From Vicinamibacteria bacterium (lineage in GTDB: Bacteria; Acidobacteriota; Vicinamibacteria; Fen-336; JAGNNV01): a stretch of DNA of 39,609 nucleotides. The stretch is taken from NCBI GenBank assembly GCA_019694155.1, contig JAIBCN010000105.1, positions 1 to 39,609 of the forward strand, written 5' to 3'. A model generated the notes under the pieces. That model did not search any database. It saw only the letters and a list, made by a program, of their open reading frames with translations, and was not told the DNA's origin. Positions 1-8,324 of the stretch are shown piece by piece; the first letter of the stretch is position 1; each line of letters starts with the position of its first letter. The position numbers were made by a program, and so were the translations under genes.

Positions 1-4
1 CGCC

Positions 5-421
5 TCAGTGGACGCGGGCTTCCTTGATCAGGATGTGCGCGGCGAGCTTTCCATGCTCGATCTTCTGGACCGTTCTCACCCGGCGATCGCGATTCAGGAG
101 CGTGATCAGCGACGAATAGGAGATGTCGGGAGAATCGGGGTCCTTCCAGATGGAGACGATGTGCTGATCGCCCACGTCGAGGGCCTTGCCGATGACGTGC
201 GCGTGCTGGTAGTGGAGCACTCCCGCCTCGTCGAACGTTCCGGAGAATTCGCTCTCCGTGGCGCGCCCGTCGGGCCAGGCGCGCGTGGTCGTCTGGTGCC
301 AGCGATCACCCTCACGGCGGCATGTGACGGTGGCCTCGAACCGGTCGATTTCGCGGCCCTGGCTGTCGATCACGAGGTGCGTGCCGCACCACACCCCGAT
401 GTGCTCATCGAAGAGACTCAT
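5..421 (-). CDS. Small predicted beta-barrel (DUF3598/lipocalin-like) protein
   Basis: A 138-residue protein with no signal peptide and no membrane segment. It opens MSLFDEHIGVWCGTH, then alternates short strands rich in aromatic and charged residues (DRFEATVTCRRE, RWHQTTTRAWPDG, VLHYQHAHVIGKALD). This pattern resembles small calycin or fatty-acid-binding-like barrels such as DUF3598, but the assignment is only by look. The open frame extends upstream to about 808, but that stretch is antisense to the phosphatase gene and low in complexity, so I chose the ATG at 419-421. The gene is divergent from the alkaline phosphatase at 536, with a 114-base intergenic region. Function unknown; a small-ligand-binding role is a guess. 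Confidence 0.7.
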   Translation of the reverse strand: MSLFDEHIGVWCGTHLVIDSQGREIDRFEATVTCRREGDRWHQTTTRAWPDGRATESEFSGTFDEAGVLHYQHAHVIGKALDVGDQHIVSIWKDPDSPDISYSSLITLLNRDRRVRTVQKIEHGKLAAHILIKEARVH

Positions 422-535
422 AGCGGACCTGCCTCTCTCTTGGCGCCCGGGGTAATGCTGCACCTCCTCGGGCGGCGAGCGCAAGTAGGGGGGAGCGGGC
501 GCCCCCGCCCTCTCCGCGGGCGATAGACTCCGCCC

Positions 536-1672
536 ATGATCCCGCGGAAGGCCGCCGTCTCCATTCTCGCCCTCGCTCTCTGCGCGCCCGCCGCGCAGGC
601 CGCGCCGAGGCGTGCCCGTAACGTCATCCTGTTCCTGGCGGATGCCGGGGGCGTCCCCACCCTGAACGCCGCGAGCCTTCTTGGCTACCAGGCGCCGCTC
701 AGCCTGCATGTGCAGAGCTGGCCGCATGTCGGTCTTTCCGACACCACGCCCGTGGGCGGTTTCGTGACCGATTCCGCGAACGGCATGACCGCCATCATGA
801 CCGGACACAAGACGCGGAACGGCGTCATCAGTCAGGGCGGCGATGCGGTGCGAGGAAAGAAGGATGGCCGGATTCTCAAGACGATCCTCGAGTACGCGGA
901 AGAGCGCGGCCTACTGACCGGCGTGGTGACGCAGATGCCGGTGGTGGACGCGACACCCGCCGCCTGCTACGCGCACTCGAACGAGCGCGGCAACGAGGCG
1001 GAGATCTTCAACCAGGCCTTCACGCCCCGCTTCGGAAACGGCGTCGACGTCCTCATCGGCTCGGGACGGAGCGACCTGGAGAAGCACCTGAACGCACAGG
1101 GGAGCAGCATCGAGGCCGCGGCGGCGCGCGGCGGCCGCAAGGTCTACGCCACGCTCGAGTCGACGCCTCTTTCGGAGAAGCGGCCGGTGGTGGTGGGGGA
1201 GTCGATCGATCTTCGGGCCGCGGCTCTTCGCGCGCTCTCCGAGCTGCAGAAGTCGAACAAGGGCTACTTCCTGATGATCGAGTGGGACACTCACACCAAC
1301 GACCCCAAGCCCGGCCTCGAGCACATGGTCGCGTTCGACAAGCTGATCAAGGAGATCCAGGGCAAGGTGAATCTCAACGACACCCTGCTGCTCTTTACCG
1401 CCGACCACTCCTTCGCCCTGCGCGTCGTCGGGGAGGCTTCCGGAGGCGATGTGCTCGCGGGCTACGACGAGTGGAAGGCCTCCGGGGCCCAAGGGGCGGT
1501 GCGGCTCAAGTCGCTGGTGGTGGACAACTCGCACAGCGGTGAGGAAGTGGCCACGATGGCGATCGGGCCCGGCTCGGAAAAGGTGAGCGGCTTCTTCCCG
1601 AATACGCGCCTCTTCCACGTGATGCTCGACGCCTGGGGCTTCAAGGCGGATCCGGAGGTTGCGGGGAAGTAG
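536..1672 (+). CDS. Secreted alkaline phosphatase family protein
   Basis: A 378-residue periplasmic phosphomonoesterase candidate of the PhoA superfamily. Residues 1-22 form a signal peptide ending in Ala-Gln-Ala. The active-site set is visible: Asp36 in FLADAGG (metal ligand), nucleophile Ser80 in VTDSANG, Asp139/Thr140 in VDATPAA, Glu249/Asp251/His253 in IEWDTHTND, Asp290/His291 in TADHS, and His333 in HSGEE. The Glu-Asp-His cluster is spaced more tightly than in E. coli PhoA, which suggests a separate subfamily whose substrate cannot be read from sequence. The stop codon directly abuts the ATG of the next gene (TAGATG), so the two are probably translationally coupled. The Shine-Dalgarno is weak. 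Confidence 0.88.
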   Translation: MIPRKAAVSILALALCAPAAQAAPRRARNVILFLADAGGVPTLNAASLLGYQAPLSLHVQSWPHVGLSDTTPVGGFVTDSANGMTAIMTGHKTRNGVISQGGDAVRGKKDGRILKTILEYAEERGLLTGVVTQMPVVDATPAACYAHSNERGNEAEIFNQAFTPRFGNGVDVLIGSGRSDLEKHLNAQGSSIEAAAARGGRKVYATLESTPLSEKRPVVVGESIDLRAAALRALSELQKSNKGYFLMIEWDTHTNDPKPGLEHMVAFDKLIKEIQGKVNLNDTLLLFTADHSFALRVVGEASGGDVLAGYDEWKASGAQGAVRLKSLVVDNSHSGEEVATMAIGPGSEKVSGFFPNTRLFHVMLDAWGFKADPEVAGK

Positions 1673-3517
1673 ATGCTCCTCATCTCGCTTCTCCTTCTCC
1701 TTCAGGGTCCGACGGAGCAGGCGATTCTCGAGGCGGAGCATGCGCGCGCCGAGGACGTGTCGGTCCTCCTCAAAGGTCTCGAGAGCCCGGACGTACGCCT
1801 GCAGCGCCTCGCGGTTCGGGCGATGGGAAGGCTCGAGCGCCCGGCCCTCCGCGACGCGATCGCTCCCCTGGCGCGATCCGGCGACGCCTCGGTCCGCGCC
1901 CAAGCGATCGCCGCTCTCGCCCAGACCGGGGTTCCTTTCGACTATGCCTCGCTTCTGCAGACGGAGAAGGCGGGCGCCGTGAGAGCCGTCATCTACGAAT
2001 CGATGGGGCGAGCGAAGCCGGTCGTTCCCGGCGCCGAGGCCCGACTGGTCCTGGGTCTCGAGGACGAGGACCTGGCTGCGCGTACGGGCGCCGCGCGCGG
2101 ACTCGAGACACTCGTGCGGCAGAACATCAAGACCACCCGGCCCGCGCCGCCAACCCTCGAGGCGCTCCGGCGCGTGTTTCGCGAGAACCGCGTGCCACGC
2201 CTTCGTCAGTTTGCGCTCCTCACTCTCAACGCGGCGGGGGATCACGATGCGGCGACCCTCGACCTCGCCCTCCGGGACGAGGACCCCCAGGTCCGAAGGC
2301 TGGCCGTGATCGGCTCGAAGCGATGGGTCGACGATCCCTCCCCGGTCGTCCGTCTCGAAGCCGTTCGGCTGGCCGCGAACTGCGAGCGCGCTCAGGCCGC
2401 GGTCGAGGACCCCGCCGGCCACGTGGCCCTCGCGGCCGTGGATGCGCTCGGCGCCTTGAAGTGCGACGCCCTCGCCATCGAGCCGCTCCTCGCCCCGGAA
2501 CGGCCGTGGCGAGTGCGCTCGCGGGCTCTTGTGGCCCTGGCGAAAGTCGCGCCCGACCGTGCGCGCGCCCGGATGGCTCCCTTCAGGGAGGACCCGCGCT
2601 GGCAGGTCCGCGCCTACGCCGCGGTCGCCGCGAAGCAGGCGGCCGATGAGGCCGCGCTCGCCGCTCTGGCGCGCGACTCCCATCCAGGCGTCGCCGCCGC
2701 CGCCCTCGCCACCGAACAGGATGCGGTGCGAGCGCTCGCGAGCGATCACGCGGGCCTTCTCGTCACCGCGGCCTCGCGGCTCAAAGGCTCCCCCGAGTTG
2801 AGGGCCGCGGCTCCCCGGATCGCCGAGACCATTCTGCGGCTCTCGCGTGGGGGCCGGGTCACCGTGCGGGACCCCCGCATGCAGCTCATAGAGCGCCTCC
2901 GGGAGGCGGGCGATCCCGAGGCCCTGGCGACTCTGAAGCCTCTTCTCTCCGATCGGGACCCTGTGGTCGCGGATCTCGTCGCGAGGGCTCTCACGGAGAG
3001 CACCGGCAAGACCGTGGAGCCCTCAACCAGGCGCTATGTCCCCGAACCTTTCCCGACGGAGGCCGCGAGGCGCGCGCTCGAGGGGGCGAGGGCGGTGGTG
3101 ACCATGCAAGGCCTCGGCTCCTTCACCCTTCTGCTCATGCCGGAGGAAGCGCCCGCCACCGTGGCCACGTTCGCCGGGCTCGCGGAGAAGGGTGCTTACA
3201 ACGGCCTCACGTTTCATCGGGTCGTCCCGAACTTCGTTCTCCAGGGCGGCAGCCCGGGCGCGGACGAATACGACGCCCTTACCCCCCAGTTCATGCGCGA
3301 CGAACTGGGCCTCGCCAGCAACGAAAGGGGAACGATCGGCACCTCGACGCGCGGCCACGACACCGGCGATGGCCAGATCTTCGTGAACCTCGTCGACAAC
3401 TGGAGGCTCGACCACGTCTACACGGTGTTCGCCCGGGTGGTCGAGGGCATGGACGTCGTCGACCGGATCCTCGAGGGCGACGTGATCGAGTCCGTCCGGA
3501 TTCAGCGGCGTCACTGA
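1673..3517 (+). CDS. HEAT-repeat protein fused to a cyclophilin-type peptidyl-prolyl isomerase
   Basis: A 614-residue two-part protein. Residues 1-11 are a very short hydrophobic leader (MLLISLLLLLQ), possibly an export signal. About residues 15-450 are helical HEAT repeats with recurring units such as DVRLQRLAVRAMG, DASVRAQAIAALA and DPQVRRLAVIG. About residues 465-614 are a cyclophilin domain with TFHRVVPNFVLQGGSPG, FMRDE and GDGQIFVNL. Cyclophilins isomerise X-Pro bonds during folding; the HEAT solenoid probably holds a client or partner. The catalytic Arg of FHR is kept, and the usual Gln of the Q-F-F segment is represented by GQIFVN. It starts immediately after the phosphatase stop, so it could help fold exported proteins; that link is inference. 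Confidence 0.87.
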   Translation: MLLISLLLLLQGPTEQAILEAEHARAEDVSVLLKGLESPDVRLQRLAVRAMGRLERPALRDAIAPLARSGDASVRAQAIAALAQTGVPFDYASLLQTEKAGAVRAVIYESMGRAKPVVPGAEARLVLGLEDEDLAARTGAARGLETLVRQNIKTTRPAPPTLEALRRVFRENRVPRLRQFALLTLNAAGDHDAATLDLALRDEDPQVRRLAVIGSKRWVDDPSPVVRLEAVRLAANCERAQAAVEDPAGHVALAAVDALGALKCDALAIEPLLAPERPWRVRSRALVALAKVAPDRARARMAPFREDPRWQVRAYAAVAAKQAADEAALAALARDSHPGVAAAALATEQDAVRALASDHAGLLVTAASRLKGSPELRAAAPRIAETILRLSRGGRVTVRDPRMQLIERLREAGDPEALATLKPLLSDRDPVVADLVARALTESTGKTVEPSTRRYVPEPFPTEAARRALEGARAVVTMQGLGSFTLLLMPEEAPATVATFAGLAEKGAYNGLTFHRVVPNFVLQGGSPGADEYDALTPQFMRDELGLASNERGTIGTSTRGHDTGDGQIFVNLVDNWRLDHVYTVFARVVEGMDVVDRILEGDVIESVRIQRRH

Positions 3518-3520
3518 GCC

Positions 3521-4927
3521 TCAGGGCTTCTTCGCGCCCAGGGCGTCGAGGATGAGCGCGCCCACACGGGAGTAGTCGCCGCCGAGATGGTGGCCGCCCG
3601 GGAGAACCACCGTGCGCGCGAAACTCGGCGGGATGCCGCGGCACGCCGAGTCATCGTCGTCCTGGCCTTGAAGACAGAGAACGGGCAGGCCTTTGAGGCG
3701 GGCCACCTCGGGTCCGGTCGGGAAATTCGGGTCCCCGTGGCCGCCAAGCCATCCCGTCACGTGAAACTCGAACTGCGCGTGCATCGAGAGCCCAATGAGC
3801 GCGACCCCCGCCACCCGCGACCGAAGGTCCCCGGGGAGGCGGCTCGCGAGGAACGGCAGGACGTCGGCGCCGAACGAGAAGCCCGCGAGCAGAACCCGGC
3901 TCTTCTTCTTCGCGACCAGGTAGTGGCGGATCACCGCGGCGAGATCCCGTGCGGCCCCGTCGGGTGTGCGCGGCGTCCAGTAGTACTCGAGGCTGCTCCA
4001 CCCGAGAACGGGGATGCCTCGGGCGGCAAGGGCGCCCGCGATGCCCTTGTCGATCTCGGCCCAACCGCCGTCCCCGGTCAGAAGCACGGCGAGCGTGTCG
4101 CTCGACGTTCCCGCCGCCGCATCCACCTCGTCGAGCGCGATGTCCGGGGCGCCCGGGTCCTTGACCTCGGCCAACCGGTCCGCGGGCTTCGAGAGGGCGT
4201 CGAAGGCGGTCACGAATTGCGAATCCCAGGTCCTCATGGCCGGGAAAGCGTGGCCCACGCTGGGCAGCCCGATCAGGGTGGCCCGTGGGATCTGACCCAC
4301 GAAGGCCCGGGCGCCGGCGGCGTCGCACACCTGGTCGATTTCGCCCTGAAGCACGAACCAGGGAACGGCCAGGTCCTTCGCGGCGCCGAGGTCGAAGCCG
4401 GGGCCGTTCCTTCGAGGAGCGACCGTGAAGCGACGCTGGCCGCAGAGCGGCCGCGAAATCGCGACATGGGGACAGAAGCTGAGGCTGATTGCTCCCGCGA
4501 ATGTCTCGGGCGGCGCCTGCGCGATGACGGCGTACACGAGGGTCGCGCCCGAGGAATAGCCGGCGAGAATGGGGCGGACGTATCGAGAGAGGTGAAGGCG
4601 CAACTGAACGGCGCGCGAGAGCTCCTCGAAATCGCCCGCGGGGTACGCGCAACCGCGCGATGAAGCCTCGAGGTTGCGCCGGAGTGTCCTCATGTCGATC
4701 CCCGCCACCTCCGCGCCCAACTCCCGCAGGCGGCGGGCCATGTCGATGACGCCGAGGTTCCAGCCGCCGTCGTCAGAGACGAAGAGCACCACCGCGCGCG
4801 GCGTCCCCTGAGGCCGGTACAGGGCGACCTTCCCGAACGAGCCGAAGACGAACGACTCGTCCTGGGCGTGAGCCGGGCCGGCGGTCGCGACGCACAGCAG
4901 GGCCGCGGCGAGAAGCGCTCGCGTCAT
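3521..4927 (-). CDS. acvB: AcvB-like periplasmic protein with two VirJ-type alpha/beta-hydrolase domains
   Basis: A 468-residue exported protein; residues 1-21 are a signal peptide. Domain 1 has SDDGGW (51-56), a nucleophile elbow GYSSGA (123-128), Asp198 and His226 (GHAF). Domain 2, the classical VirJ domain, has TGDGGW (284-289), GFSFGAD (349-355), an acidic run near 423-426 and GGHH (444-447). The length and two-domain plan match Agrobacterium AcvB, a periplasmic lysyl-phosphatidylglycerol hydrolase encoded with lpiA. The ATG at 4925-4927 overlaps the mprF stop (ATGA), so it is coupled to mprF. I chose it over upstream in-frame starts because it gives a clean signal peptide. Role by homology and context: trimming of aminoacylated lipid on the periplasmic side. 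Confidence 0.85.
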   Translation of the reverse strand: MTRALLAAALLCVATAGPAHAQDESFVFGSFGKVALYRPQGTPRAVVLFVSDDGGWNLGVIDMARRLRELGAEVAGIDMRTLRRNLEASSRGCAYPAGDFEELSRAVQLRLHLSRYVRPILAGYSSGATLVYAVIAQAPPETFAGAISLSFCPHVAISRPLCGQRRFTVAPRRNGPGFDLGAAKDLAVPWFVLQGEIDQVCDAAGARAFVGQIPRATLIGLPSVGHAFPAMRTWDSQFVTAFDALSKPADRLAEVKDPGAPDIALDEVDAAAGTSSDTLAVLLTGDGGWAEIDKGIAGALAARGIPVLGWSSLEYYWTPRTPDGAARDLAAVIRHYLVAKKKSRVLLAGFSFGADVLPFLASRLPGDLRSRVAGVALIGLSMHAQFEFHVTGWLGGHGDPNFPTGPEVARLKGLPVLCLQGQDDDDSACRGIPPSFARTVVLPGGHHLGGDYSRVGALILDALGAKKP

Positions 4928-7521
4928 TTCCGGAAGATCCTTCGGTAGCCGCCCGCGATCAACGCGGCCACGTCGGCCACGATGCGAGGAAGCGCCAGCC
5001 CGCCCGGATAGGTGAGGTAGCGCGGCTCCCATACCGGCTGGAACTTCGCCTTGTACGCGCGCAGTCCCTGGAAGTTGTAGAAGCCCTCACCCTTCCGGTA
5101 GACGAAGGCGCCGGCCTTGGTCCACAAGGATGCGACGGGCGAATTGTCGAGCCCGGAGAGCGGAGCCATGCCGAGGCTGAACCACTTGTAGCCATTCGAC
5201 TGGCCCCAGAGGATCAGGTGAAGGAAGAGCGCTTCCATCACGTTCCTGGGCGCGCTGTTGCGGAATCTCATGAGATCGACCGAGAGCTCGAAGTTCCGCG
5301 CCCCCGGCCAGACGGTGGCGAAGGCCTCGATCCGGCCCGCGACCTCGATCACTCCGGCGGGGAACCGGCTCACGTAAGGGCGATCGAAGAAGCCGAGCGA
5401 GAAGCCCTTCTCCGCGGCGGCCTTGCTCTTCATCCACTGATTCGATACGTCTTCGAGCGCATCGAGAATGGCGGGAACCTCCTCCCGGGGCACCACCCTG
5501 AAGGTCCCGCCTTCCTTTTCGAGCCGACGGAGCGCGGTCCGGTATTCCTTGTTGGCGCTGCCCTGCAGGGAGAAGGACGAAAGGTCGACCCGCGCTTCCT
5601 CGCCGAGTTTCGCGAAGGCGAAGCCGAAATCGGCGTAGAGATGAAGGCGTTCCTTGCTGACCTCGTAGAAGACGGGCTCGCCGTCGAAGTCATCGCACCG
5701 CTCGAGGAATTCGCGGATCAGGCCGGGCGCCGCGTCGGGCGGGCCCACGGGGTCCCCGAGCGCGACCCAGGTCCGGCCCTGAACGCCATACATGATGAAC
5801 GCGGAGCGGTTGTCGTTGAAGAGCAGCGCCTTGTCGCGGAGGTGCACGAGGTAGGGGGAGGTGGCAGTCTGGGTGGCGATCACGCGCTCGGCGTCTTCGA
5901 GGTCCTGGTCGGTCGCGAGGGTGATCTCGGGGGGGCCTGGTCGCAGGAGGCGGCCGATGCCGAAGAGGAGCAGGGCCATGGACGCGCCCACGGTGGCGCG
6001 CAGGAAGCGCGAGGCCTCGTGATCGAACTCGAACTGCCACCACAGCGAATGCGTGTACTCCACGTGTTTGAACGCGAAGAAGCCCAGCCAGATGGAGGCG
6101 CCGAGCACCGCCACTACCGAGGCGATCCACCCGATCGAAAAGCGTGTGGCGAAGAAGGCGGCCTTGCGGTCGAAATGAGCGCGGGCCTTCACCAGGATGA
6201 AGAGCAGCGCCGCGAGGAAGGAAGCTTCCTCGAAGTCGAAGCCCTTGAGCAGGGAAGCAAGCAGGCCGGTGCCCACGCTTGCGACCGCGAGGTACCAGGT
6301 GGCGTCGAGACGCCGGGCGATGCCCTGGGAGACGAGGAGCAGAACCACGCCCATGATGCTTCCGAGAAAGTGGGAGGCCTCGATCACGGGCAGGGGCAGG
6401 GTGTCGGCGAGCCAGTCGAGACGCCCCTCCGCGGCCGGGGTCGCGCCGGAGAAGAGCAGAACGGCTCCCGCGAGAAAGGTGAAGATGCCGAGCACCCGCG
6501 GCGTCACCTCGGCGGCGAGCGCGCCGAAGATGGCGCGGACGCGGGTGGCCTGATCCTGCCGCTGCCGGATCTCGTCCACCACCAGGACCCCGAGAGCGAG
6601 CACCAGGGGCACGAGGTAGTAGATGACGCGGTAGAGGACGAGAGCGGGCAGGACCTGCGACGCGGTCAGATGGGGACGCAGGAGCACCACCATGACCGAC
6701 TCGAAGACCCCGAGTCCTCCCGGCACGTTCGAGACGAGGCCGAGGATCTGGGCGGCCAGGAAAGCGCTCAGAAGCGTGCTCAAGGGCAGATCGCTTTCGG
6801 GCAGGAGAGGGAAGAGGACGGCGGCCGCGAGCGTCCAGTCGAGAAGCGAGAGGGCGAACTGGATGGAGACGAGCCGCCCGCTGGGAACGGGGATCGAGAA
6901 GCCCCCGAACTGCACGGGGGCCTGGCGCCAGCGGGGGAGGAGGGCGTAGGCGGCGCTCAGCAGCAGAAGGGCGGCGCCGAGGCCGCGCATCAGCCCCTCG
7001 CGCGGCCCGCCCTCGAAGGAGAGGGGCGGCGTCGCGGCGAGGCTGGCTCCGCCCAGGACGAGCAGGCCCAGCCAGAAGGTGGTGGAGTAGAAGAGGACGA
7101 TGCGCGACAGTTCGGCGGGCGTCAGGCCCCAGCGTGTGTAGAAGCGATAGCGGACCGACGCGCCCGAAAGCATGGCGAAGCCGACGTTGTTCGCAATGGC
7201 GTAGGCCACGAATGCGGCCATGCCGATCCTGGCTCGCGACATCGCCCGGCCGATGTAGATGAACGCGAGCTGGTCGTAGCCGGTGACCACGGCGTAGTTG
7301 AGGGCGGTCAGGGCGAGCGCAAGGAGGAGGCCGGGCAGGGGCACCGACACCAGGTCGGCCGCGACTTCGCGGTAGCTGACCGAGCGGAGTTCCGCCCGCA
7401 GGACGCCGAGAGCCGCGGCAAAGAGCAGAATTCCCGTGACCGGTCCGGCGAACCGGCGCAGAGCTTCGAAATGGGCCGACGGCTTCTCCGCCGCGGCTAC
7501 TGCCGTGGTGTCTTGATCCAC
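4924..7521 (-). CDS. mprF: Bifunctional lysyl-phosphatidylglycerol synthase/flippase MprF
   Basis: An 865-residue inner-membrane protein. Residues from about 20 to 530 hold roughly a dozen or more hydrophobic helices of the UPF0104-type flippase. About residues 560-850 form the cytoplasmic DUF2156 aminoacyl-transferase domain, with segments such as AFIMYGVQGRTWVALGDPVG, WMKSKAAAEKGFSLGFF and YKWFSLGMAPLSG. MprF transfers Lys (or Ala) from charged tRNA to phosphatidylglycerol and flips the product, lowering envelope negative charge and giving resistance to cationic peptides. The start is a GTG at 7519-7521 with a GAGG about 7 bases upstream; it lies 25 bases inside the preceding VirJ-like gene. 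The stop overlaps acvB. Which amino acid is transferred cannot be told here. Confidence 0.93.
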   Translation of the reverse strand: MDQDTTAVAAAEKPSAHFEALRRFAGPVTGILLFAAALGVLRAELRSVSYREVAADLVSVPLPGLLLALALTALNYAVVTGYDQLAFIYIGRAMSRARIGMAAFVAYAIANNVGFAMLSGASVRYRFYTRWGLTPAELSRIVLFYSTTFWLGLLVLGGASLAATPPLSFEGGPREGLMRGLGAALLLLSAAYALLPRWRQAPVQFGGFSIPVPSGRLVSIQFALSLLDWTLAAAVLFPLLPESDLPLSTLLSAFLAAQILGLVSNVPGGLGVFESVMVVLLRPHLTASQVLPALVLYRVIYYLVPLVLALGVLVVDEIRQRQDQATRVRAIFGALAAEVTPRVLGIFTFLAGAVLLFSGATPAAEGRLDWLADTLPLPVIEASHFLGSIMGVVLLLVSQGIARRLDATWYLAVASVGTGLLASLLKGFDFEEASFLAALLFILVKARAHFDRKAAFFATRFSIGWIASVVAVLGASIWLGFFAFKHVEYTHSLWWQFEFDHEASRFLRATVGASMALLLFGIGRLLRPGPPEITLATDQDLEDAERVIATQTATSPYLVHLRDKALLFNDNRSAFIMYGVQGRTWVALGDPVGPPDAAPGLIREFLERCDDFDGEPVFYEVSKERLHLYADFGFAFAKLGEEARVDLSSFSLQGSANKEYRTALRRLEKEGGTFRVVPREEVPAILDALEDVSNQWMKSKAAAEKGFSLGFFDRPYVSRFPAGVIEVAGRIEAFATVWPGARNFELSVDLMRFRNSAPRNVMEALFLHLILWGQSNGYKWFSLGMAPLSGLDNSPVASLWTKAGAFVYRKGEGFYNFQGLRAYKAKFQPVWEPRYLTYPGGLALPRIVADVAALIAGGYRRIFRK

Positions 7522-8279
7522 TCCAATGCCTCGATCAGGGCCTTCTGCATCTCCGGCTGCCGGTTCGAGAAGCGGTGGTCCGCCGCCTCTATGAGCCAGA
7601 GCCTTCGGGTTGGAGCCGGCTCGCCCAGGACTTTTTGAACCGTCTCCACCGGCACGAACTCGTCATGGGTCGAGTGCAGGGCCGCAAGCTTGAGGTCGCC
7701 CAGCTTCGGCACGTACTCGGCGGCGTGGAAGGAGGGCTCGTTCGGAGCCTGCTTGGTGATGTAGATGATCGAGTCCCGGAAACGCCAGCCCAGTTCGTTC
7801 ACGTCCGGCAGGCCGAGGCCCACGACACCCTGCAGCGAAGTCCCCAGATCAGGGTCGGCGGCGGCGAGTACGGAGAGCCCTGCCCCCTCCGACACGCCGA
7901 TGAGCGCGACCTTGACGTCCCGTCCTGCCCGGGCGCGCTCGACGAACACGCGATAGTCGCCGGGGATCTCCGATGGAGAGAGCGTCCGGGCGCCGTTCGT
8001 GAAACTCGAAAGATAGGCCCGGGCATCGACCCCGACCACGAAGTAGCCCCGCGAGGCGAGGAACTCGGCGACCGCAGGGCCCAGATGCACGAAGCCGCCG
8101 TCCCCGCTCGTCACCACGGCGGGCGCGCCGGCGCGCGAGCCGTACAGGTGGACGACCTGAGGCTTGCCTCGGACCATCACCGTCTCCTCGCTCTGGGCTG
8201 AGGCAAGGCCTGAGGCGAGAAGTCCAAGGACGACGCCGACGAGCGCCCTGCACCGCATCGACCGGAAGTGTATTCCCAT
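7497..8279 (-). CDS. Single-domain VirJ-like periplasmic alpha/beta hydrolase
   Basis: A 260-residue exported hydrolase, first gene of the mprF cassette. Residues 9-28 form the hydrophobic core of a signal peptide ending ASA. The fold shows VVTSGDGGF (55-63), the counterpart of the GDGGW loop in VirJ, a nucleophile elbow GVSEGA (128-133, Ser130), Asp206 in STHDEFVP and His235 in AADHRF. It therefore keeps a plausible Ser-Asp-His triad. The ATG at 8277-8279 has GGAGGT 10 bases upstream; a second ATG (Met8) would also leave a signal peptide. The upstream in-frame extension to about 9311 is antisense to the phosphatase gene and was rejected. It overlaps mprF by 25 bases, so it is very likely co-translated and acts on MprF products or related lipids (inference). 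Confidence 0.82.
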   Translation of the reverse strand: MGIHFRSMRCRALVGVVLGLLASGLASAQSEETVMVRGKPQVVHLYGSRAGAPAVVTSGDGGFVHLGPAVAEFLASRGYFVVGVDARAYLSSFTNGARTLSPSEIPGDYRVFVERARAGRDVKVALIGVSEGAGLSVLAAADPDLGTSLQGVVGLGLPDVNELGWRFRDSIIYITKQAPNEPSFHAAEYVPKLGDLKLAALHSTHDEFVPVETVQKVLGEPAPTRRLWLIEAADHRFSNRQPEMQKALIEALEWIKTPRQ

Positions 8280-8324
8280 GAATCGTTCAACCTCCGAAGG
8301 CGGCCGCCCGTCTAAGAAAGGGAT

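Noticed and set aside
911..2749. A long minus-strand frame across the phosphatase and HEAT genes
   Set aside because: Arg/Gly-rich composition without any domain; overlapped by two strong genes.
5218..7638. A long plus-strand frame inside mprF
   Set aside because: Antisense to MprF, whose domains are clear; the product is low-complexity Glu/Gly/Arg.
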